Shown here piece by piece: positions 6,997 through 10,947 of a stretch of DNA of 10,947 bases. Numbering within the stretch: the stretch's first letter is position 1; each line of letters opens with the position of its first letter. Source of the stretch: Methylococcaceae bacterium (GTDB taxonomy: Bacteria; Pseudomonadota; Gammaproteobacteria; Methylococcales; Methylomonadaceae); the NCBI GenBank assembly GCA_030699345.1, contig JAUYMX010000246.1, positions 1-10,947 on the forward strand, written 5' to 3'. The notes under the pieces are model-generated. The model was not told the DNA's origin. It saw only the letters and a program-made list of their open reading frames with translations, and ran no database searches. The translations under genes were made by a program, and so were the position numbers.

Positions 6997-8580
6997 ATGA
7001 CACTTCTTAGCACTGCGCCGCTGGCGCGCCTTGAGCAACTTCTAGCAAATGATCAACAACAGACACTGTGCGGCGGACTGAAAGGTATCGAAAAAGAAAG
7101 CCTGCGACTTGCCGATGACGGCTTCATTGCCCACACCCCGCACCCGAAAGCCTTGGGTTCCGCCTTAACTCATCCTTATATCACCACGGATTATTCAGAA
7201 GCGTTGATCGAGTTGATTACGCCGCCGTTTGCAGAAGTTAAGGACACGTTGGCGTATATGCAGCAATTGCATCAGTTTGTATATGAGCAATTGGATCGTG
7301 AAATCTTGCTCGGCTCCAGCATGCCTTGCGGCATTGATGGCGATGACAGCATACCGATTGCCGAATATGGCTCGTCTAATATTGGCCGCATGAAGCACAT
7401 TTATCGACATGGATTGTGGCACCGTTACGGCCGAACCATGCAAGCCATTGCCGGAATACATTTTAATTATTCTGTGCCGGACGCGTTGTGGCGGGCATTA
7501 CACCAGCAACAACAGGCGTTAACGCTGGAACAGTTTGTCAATGAAAGCTATTTTGGCCTGATCAGGAATTTTCAGCGCGTCGGCTGGATTATTCTGTATT
7601 TATTTGGCGCATCGCCGGCGATTTGTAAAAACTTCTTTAAAAGTCGTCCGGCCTTGATGGCGCAATTTGAAGAATTTGATCACGGCACGCTCTATCATCC
7701 TTATGCCACCTCATTACGGATGAGTGACATCGGTTACAAAAGTAAAAACCAGGCCAACCTTAAAATTGATTACAACTCTCTTGAAGGTTATGTCAGCAGT
7801 TTGGGCCAAGCCATTGCCACGCCTTACCCGGAATACGAACAAATCGGCGTGAAGGTTGACGGCGAATATCGCCAGCTCAACAGTAATATTTTGCAAATTG
7901 AAAACGAGTTTTACAGCATCATCCGCCCGAAACAGATTGCCGAATCCGGCGAAAAACCGACGCTGGCGCTTAAGCGTCGTGGCGTGCGCTATGTGGAAAT
8001 GCGCTCGTTGGACTTGGACGTATTTGACCCTATCGGCATTAACGAAAACACCGCTCGTTTTATTGAAGCCTTGCTGCTCACTTGCGCGTTAAAAGACAGC
8101 CCGGCCATGTCGGCCGCCGATCACCAGCTCAATAATGCCAATCAGCTGGCGGTGGCTAATTTCGGTAGAAAGCCGGGCTTGGCGCTTGATAAAGACGGAC
8201 AAAAAATATCATTAACCGCTTGGGCGGAAGAAATTTTTGCCGCCATGCAACCGGTCTGTGAAATTCTTGATCAAGATAATGACGGCAAACCCTACAGTGC
8301 GGCGTTGGCGGTGCAGCGGCAAGTGTTGGATAATCCAGATCTGACCGCGTCGGCACGCATATTGGCAGCCATGCGCCACAACCAGCAACCCTTCACGCGA
8401 TTTGCGCATCAACAGTCCGCACAACATGCGCAGGCGTTATCCGCCGATAAGTTGGATGAGGCGACAAGGCAACGCTTTATAGCCATGGCCGCCGAATCAG
8501 TAGCCAAACAACGCCAGTTGGAAGGCAAACCGCAAATCCCTTTCGACGATTTTTTACAGCAGTATTTTGCGCAAAAATAA
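6997..8580 (+). CDS. gshA: Glutamate-cysteine ligase (gamma-glutamylcysteine synthetase), proteobacterial type
   Basis: GshA performs the first and usually limiting step of glutathione synthesis, joining L-glutamate through its gamma-carboxyl to L-cysteine with ATP in the cytoplasm. The 527 residues are close to the 518 of the E. coli enzyme. Family motifs are intact: GIEKESLRL near 30-38, the metal/substrate region DYSEALIELITPP (65-77), MPCGIDGDD (109-117), AEYGSSNIGRMKHIYRHGL (122-140) and AGIHFNYSV (152-160). A later stretch, YFGLIRNFQRVGW, is also typical. The ATG at 6997 is preceded only by a weak, distant AGG (6978-6980), and no nearer Shine-Dalgarno sequence is present. cysH follows 127 bp downstream on the same strand, separated by a long palindrome. 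The partner gshB is not in the window. Confidence 0.96.
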   Translation: MTLLSTAPLARLEQLLANDQQQTLCGGLKGIEKESLRLADDGFIAHTPHPKALGSALTHPYITTDYSEALIELITPPFAEVKDTLAYMQQLHQFVYEQLDREILLGSSMPCGIDGDDSIPIAEYGSSNIGRMKHIYRHGLWHRYGRTMQAIAGIHFNYSVPDALWRALHQQQQALTLEQFVNESYFGLIRNFQRVGWIILYLFGASPAICKNFFKSRPALMAQFEEFDHGTLYHPYATSLRMSDIGYKSKNQANLKIDYNSLEGYVSSLGQAIATPYPEYEQIGVKVDGEYRQLNSNILQIENEFYSIIRPKQIAESGEKPTLALKRRGVRYVEMRSLDLDVFDPIGINENTARFIEALLLTCALKDSPAMSAADHQLNNANQLAVANFGRKPGLALDKDGQKISLTAWAEEIFAAMQPVCEILDQDNDGKPYSAALAVQRQVLDNPDLTASARILAAMRHNQQPFTRFAHQQSAQHAQALSADKLDEATRQRFIAMAAESVAKQRQLEGKPQIPFDDFLQQYFAQK

Positions 8581-8604
8581 ATATGGGAACCTCTAAAAAT
8601 TGCA

Positions 8605-8677
8605 CTTCGACAAGCTCAGTGCGAACGGTTTTCTCATTAAATCAATTGCTTATCCGTTCGTGCTGAGCCTGTCGAAG
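8605..8677. repeat. Interspersed palindromic repeat (24-nt arms) between gshA and cysH
   Basis: The left arm (8605-8628, beginning CTTCGACAAGCTCAG) and right arm (8654-8677, ending CTGAGCCTGTCGAAG) are reverse complements at 21 of 24 positions. As RNA, two of the three differences become G-U pairs and one is an A-C mismatch. The loop is 25 nt (8629-8653). The TTCGACAAGCTCAG / CTGAGCCTGTCGAAG core is one I recognise as a dispersed bacterial repeat that often appears as false peptide ends (reading ...LSLSKHE... or ...FDKLS...). No T-tract follows directly; TTTTT occurs 13 nt after the arm. It may act as transcript stabiliser or partial terminator, but this is unproven. Confidence 0.85.
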
Positions 8678-8707
8678 CATGAACAGATAATTTTTAAAGA
8701 TTCCCTT

Positions 8708-9430
8708 ATGACTAAGCTAGATATTTCAGCATTACAAACCGAGTTGGCGGGCAAAAGCCCGCGCGTTATCCTAAAAAAAGCGCTGCAAACATTCGACAAT
8801 ATCGCAATTTCCTTCAGCGGTGCCGAAGATGTGGTGCTGATTGATATGGCTTTGGCGATACGCAAGGATATTCAGGTATTTTCCTTGGATACCGGGCGCT
8901 TGCATCCTGAGACTTACCGATTTATAGAAAAAGTCAGAAAGCATTACCAGATCGATATTGAACTGCTGACGCCTGATAGAAACGTGTTGGATGCGTTTGT
9001 AAAAAGCAAAGGCCTGTTTAGTTTTTATGAAGACGGCCATCAAGAATGCTGCGGCATTCGCAAAGTCGAGCCGTTAAAACGAAAATTGGCACAAGTGGAT
9101 GCCTGGATTACCGGGCAGCGCAAAGATCAAAGCCTGGACACCCGCCAGAACTTGTCTGAAGTGCAATTGGACACGGCATTTGGCAGTGAAGATCATCCGC
9201 TGGTTAAATTTAATCCGCTCGCCAACTGGAGTTCTGCGCAAGTCTGGGATCATATCGAAGCCTATCAAGTGCCATTCAACGAACTACATCAACACGGCTA
9301 TATCAGCATAGGCTGCGAGCCCTGCACCCGCCCGGTGTTACCTAATCAGCACGAGCGCGCCGGTCGCTGGTGGTGGGAAGAGAGCACCAAAAAAGAATGC
9401 GGGTTGCATGTGGGGAATGTGAAGGGTTGA
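8708..9430 (+). CDS. cysH: CysH-family reductase, iron-sulfur (APS reductase) type
   Basis: Assimilatory sulfate reduction enzyme that reduces activated sulfate to sulfite in the cytoplasm. The 240 residues contain the nucleotide-binding SFSGAED (35-41), LDTGRLHPET (60-69), WITGQRKDQS (133-142) and the catalytic C-terminal ECGLH with C231. Two extra cysteine pairs, C114-C115 in ECCGIRK and C203/C206 in GCEPCTRP, are the [4Fe-4S] ligands of enzymes using adenylylsulfate (APS). The enterobacterial PAPS reductase lacks them, so APS is the likely substrate. The frame is open upstream to 8600, but those 36 codons are made of the palindromic repeat. The ATG at 8708 gives the normal N-terminus. It lies downstream of gshA; glutathione or thioredoxin would supply the electrons. 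Confidence 0.93.
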   Translation: MTKLDISALQTELAGKSPRVILKKALQTFDNIAISFSGAEDVVLIDMALAIRKDIQVFSLDTGRLHPETYRFIEKVRKHYQIDIELLTPDRNVLDAFVKSKGLFSFYEDGHQECCGIRKVEPLKRKLAQVDAWITGQRKDQSLDTRQNLSEVQLDTAFGSEDHPLVKFNPLANWSSAQVWDHIEAYQVPFNELHQHGYISIGCEPCTRPVLPNQHERAGRWWWEESTKKECGLHVGNVKG

Positions 9431-9510
9431 AGAGGTTTTTCTAAAGCTACTTGCCGACAGGATTGTACAAAGAAAATTTACAGCCTTTGACTTTCAAGGA
9501 GCTAAGCTAA

Positions 9511-9605
9511 ATTGCAATAATTGCTTAAATTTTTGATAGCCGAAATAGATTGCAATCTTATGTCTCTAGCCAATAGACTAAGGCGCTAAATAAGCTATTT
9601 GGCTA
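9511..9605. promoter_or_regulatory. AT-rich upstream region of the VPLPA-CTERM gene with repeated ATTGCAAT and a hairpin
   Basis: This lies in the 220-bp gap 9431-9650, which holds no gene. ATTGCAAT occurs at 9511-9518 and 9549-9556, 38 bp apart. The second copy is the core of a perfect 12-bp palindrome AGATTGCAATCT (9547-9558); the first adjoins GCAATAATTGC (9514-9524). Further on, TAGCCAATAG (9567-9576) pairs with CTATTTGGCTA (9595-9605), with one bulged base. A TTGATA at 9533-9538 has no good -10 partner. The elements could be regulator sites for the downstream gene, or chance in AT-rich DNA. Confidence 0.35.
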
Positions 9606-9650
9606 TTAGAAAATGCTCTTATTTCGAAATCATCAAAGGACATGTAGCAA

Positions 9651-10232
9651 ATGAAAATATCAATATCCCTGAAAAAACAATGTATTAATGTTGTTTTTAT
9701 CCTTTTTGTAAGTTTTGTAAGCCAAAATAGTTTTGCTTCTGTTTTTAGTGAGTCAGATACTAGATCGGCACCGATATTTGTTCTAATAGAACCTACGCTA
9801 AGTTACTGCTTGCCTAATGGGACTTGTGGTAACTATGATGCAGGTTGGACGCAACGAAATTCACCAATCATTCAAGTTGATCAGAAAATTTCTATTTCAA
9901 CAGCCAGCACTAACTTTGCCTTCTATTTAGGCAACACTTTAAATGGAAAACTTGAAGTTTCTTTAACGCCAACTTTCCAAGCATCTAGCCCATATTCGGG
10001 AGACGAGCTGACTGCAAATATTGCTAATCGCACTTCAATTCTATCAACATCAAATGCAGGAGTAGCTTCATTTGAAGCAAGCAAAGGAATTGACTACTAC
10101 CTATTGCTAGGTGGATTGGTGCGTAGTGAACAAACTTACCAATTGCAAGTGTCCCAAGTCCCCTTGCCTGCTGCATTTTGGTTATTTGGGTCGTGGCTGA
10201 GTATGTTTTTAGTATTTAAGAAAAGAAAGTAA
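9651..10232 (+). CDS. Secreted protein with VPLPA/PEP-CTERM-type C-terminal sorting signal
   Basis: A 193-residue exported protein of unknown function. The N-terminus has two lysines (8-9), a hydrophobic core (about 12-24) and a likely signal peptidase site after SFA (27-29). The C-terminus has VPLPAAFWLFGS (170-181), a hydrophobic segment to about 189 and a basic tail KKRK, the three-part signal handled by an exosortase, which cleaves and anchors or releases proteins at the cell surface. No exosortase gene is in the window. The middle is serine- and threonine-rich and looks beta-stranded, with two cysteines (C53, C59). The stretch before the sorting signal (DYYLLLGGLVRSEQTYQLQVSQ) resembles a pre-peptidase C-terminal type strand pair. 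AAAGGA at 9635-9640 precedes the ATG by 10 nt. The coding DNA is clearly AT-richer than its neighbours (14 G+C in 9661-9720), suggesting transfer or distinct codon use. Confidence 0.85.
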   Translation: MKISISLKKQCINVVFILFVSFVSQNSFASVFSESDTRSAPIFVLIEPTLSYCLPNGTCGNYDAGWTQRNSPIIQVDQKISISTASTNFAFYLGNTLNGKLEVSLTPTFQASSPYSGDELTANIANRTSILSTSNAGVASFEASKGIDYYLLLGGLVRSEQTYQLQVSQVPLPAAFWLFGSWLSMFLVFKKRK

Positions 10233-10349
10233 TCGTTACCCTTTACCAAAAAAAATCAACTCAACAACTAAGCTGCACGCTTCTCTCAACCCAATATTTA
10301 AACTGCTTCAAAATTATTACCAGAGAAAACCACCTTCAAAAGAGGTTGT

Positions 10350-10437
10350 CTTTCGTCGTTAATTCGTAAGCTGGATTCGCGTAATAGGTTATGGAATTTA
10401 TGTTGATTGGCGGTTTGCTGTGCGAACCGCCCTACAG
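10350..10437. repeat. Hairpin repeat and apparent remnant of an interspersed palindromic element
   Basis: GGCGGTTTGC (10409-10418) and GCGAACCGCC (10422-10431) form a 10-bp stem with one T-G pair and a 3-base loop, followed by CTACAG rather than a T-tract. Upstream, TTCGTAAGCTGGATTCGCGTAAT (about 10364-10386) resembles half of the TGGATTxxCG...GCGTAAT-type repeats common in methanotroph and other proteobacterial intergenic DNA. The whole may be a degraded composite of such elements. The 227-bp gap 10233-10459 between the two convergent genes has no other feature I can support; the hairpin could also help stop transcription from either side. Confidence 0.5.
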
Positions 10438-10459
10438 ATTGTTACAACATGACCGGTTT

Positions 10460-10947
10460 TTATTCCTTGTTTTCTGCATCCGGTTTGTCATCAAGAAACT
10501 TTTTGTAGTTGATGGACACTTTCAGTCCGGCGAACCGCCCGGCCATTTTAATCAGTTCTTGGGTTTTTTTATCGAAGGTGAGTTTGACTTCGCTTAAGGC
10601 CCGGTCTTCATAGCCTTCTTCTATGCCGTGGGTATCCAGCAGGAAATGGTAGATATATATCTCCCATTCCGGCTCGTCCCTGATCTCCAGAGGCGCCCCC
10701 AGCTTGGCAACTACGGTGGCTTTTTTCGGGAGTTCAGCGGAAATTTTTTCGATTAAATCGGTGTTGCCGCGCAGCTGCATTTTGTCTTTGTTGATTTCCG
10801 CGCCGCCAATTGAGCGTAATGACACTTCTAAAAATTTTGGCGGGGCAATTTCTAAGAACAACGACGAAAATGACCAAGAGGTAATGCGGCTTTCCTTGTT
10901 AAAGTTTAATTCCGAATAGAATTTTACTTCCGGTACTGCAGTTTTGT
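10460..10947 (-). CDS. Hypothetical protein, 5'-truncated; possibly SmpA/BamE-like
   Basis: The minus-strand frame is open from the window end to TAA at 10462-10460, giving at least 162 residues, so the start lies outside. A TTG at 10861 lies within the open frame and is not a credible start: the upstream codons continue with protein-like sequence (KTAVPEVKFYSELNFNKES...). I do not recognise the protein with confidence. The second half (KATVVAKLGAPLEIRD..EWEIYIYHF...LSEVKLTFDKKTQEL) has the order seen in SmpA/OmlA (BamE-like) small lipoproteins: a 'V..kLG.P' turn, a tyrosine-bearing strand and an 'l.Fd..gel' strand. That would suggest an envelope role, but it is a weak pattern match and the N-terminus that would show a lipobox is missing. 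The C-terminus is charged. G+C content is again like the core genes, unlike the VPLPA gene beside it. Confidence 0.7.
   Translation of the reverse strand, partial: KTAVPEVKFYSELNFNKESRITSWSFSSLFLEIAPPKFLEVSLRSIGGAEINKDKMQLRGNTDLIEKISAELPKKATVVAKLGAPLEIRDEPEWEIYIYHFLLDTHGIEEGYEDRALSEVKLTFDKKTQELIKMAGRFAGLKVSINYKKFLDDKPDAENKE

Noticed and set aside
8600..8680. Insertion sequence ends or CRISPR repeat unit
   Set aside because: There is only one inverted pair with a 25-nt loop, no transposase and no regular spacing of direct repeats, so a dispersed palindrome is the simpler reading.
8600..8707. Longer cysH reading frame starting at ATG 8600
   Set aside because: The added 36 codons translate the palindromic repeat, and the CysH family N-terminus begins at the ATG at 8708.
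9431..9650. Small gene between cysH and the VPLPA-CTERM gene
   Set aside because: Stops are frequent in all frames; the ATG at 9642 is followed at once by TAG, and no start with a ribosome site opens a useful frame.
10391..10597. 68-residue plus-strand open frame
   Set aside because: It runs through a hairpin repeat and then antisense to the truncated minus-strand gene, and its sequence is not protein-like.

Overview
The window looks like chromosomal DNA of a gammaproteobacterium. The genes for Aas, RecQ, GshA and an iron-sulfur CysH all read as gammaproteobacterial orthologues. A VPLPA-type C-terminal sorting protein and several short interspersed palindromes fit a methanotroph-like Methylococcales lineage. 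That placement rests on recalled family resemblance, and no marker gene for methane oxidation lies in the window.

Layout, left to right. Positions 1-306 hold the 3' end of a LolA-like gene. A 139-bp gap follows, with a TATAAT box and a compact structured leader, then aas (446-2587), a bifunctional lysophospholipid acyltransferase/acyl-ACP synthetase. Converging on aas, with 1 bp between the stop codons, is a minus-strand series: recQ (6858-4717), a TetR regulator (4655-4032) and a UMF1/Atg22-like MFS transporter (3965-2589). A nested inverted repeat separates the regulator from the transporter. Plus-strand gshA (6997-8580) diverges from recQ and is followed by cysH (8708-9430). Between gshA and cysH sits a 24-bp-arm interspersed palindrome that artificially lengthens the cysH reading frame. 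The right end is accessory in character: an AT-rich gene for a secreted VPLPA-CTERM protein (9651-10232), non-coding flanks with palindromes, and a 5'-truncated minus-strand gene of unknown function (10947-10460).

Functional themes. gshA and cysH both concern sulfur: CysH supplies sulfite for cysteine synthesis, cysteine feeds GshA, and APS reductases take electrons from glutathione or thioredoxin. Aas re-acylates lysophospholipid in the inner membrane. In enterobacteria aas sits beside an MFS lysophospholipid flippase gene (lplT); here the neighbouring MFS protein belongs to a different family, so any functional link is a hypothesis. I found no transposase, CRISPR array, tRNA or rRNA. No complete undescribed system is evident. 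The most interesting leads are the aas leader and the non-coding DNA around the VPLPA-CTERM gene.
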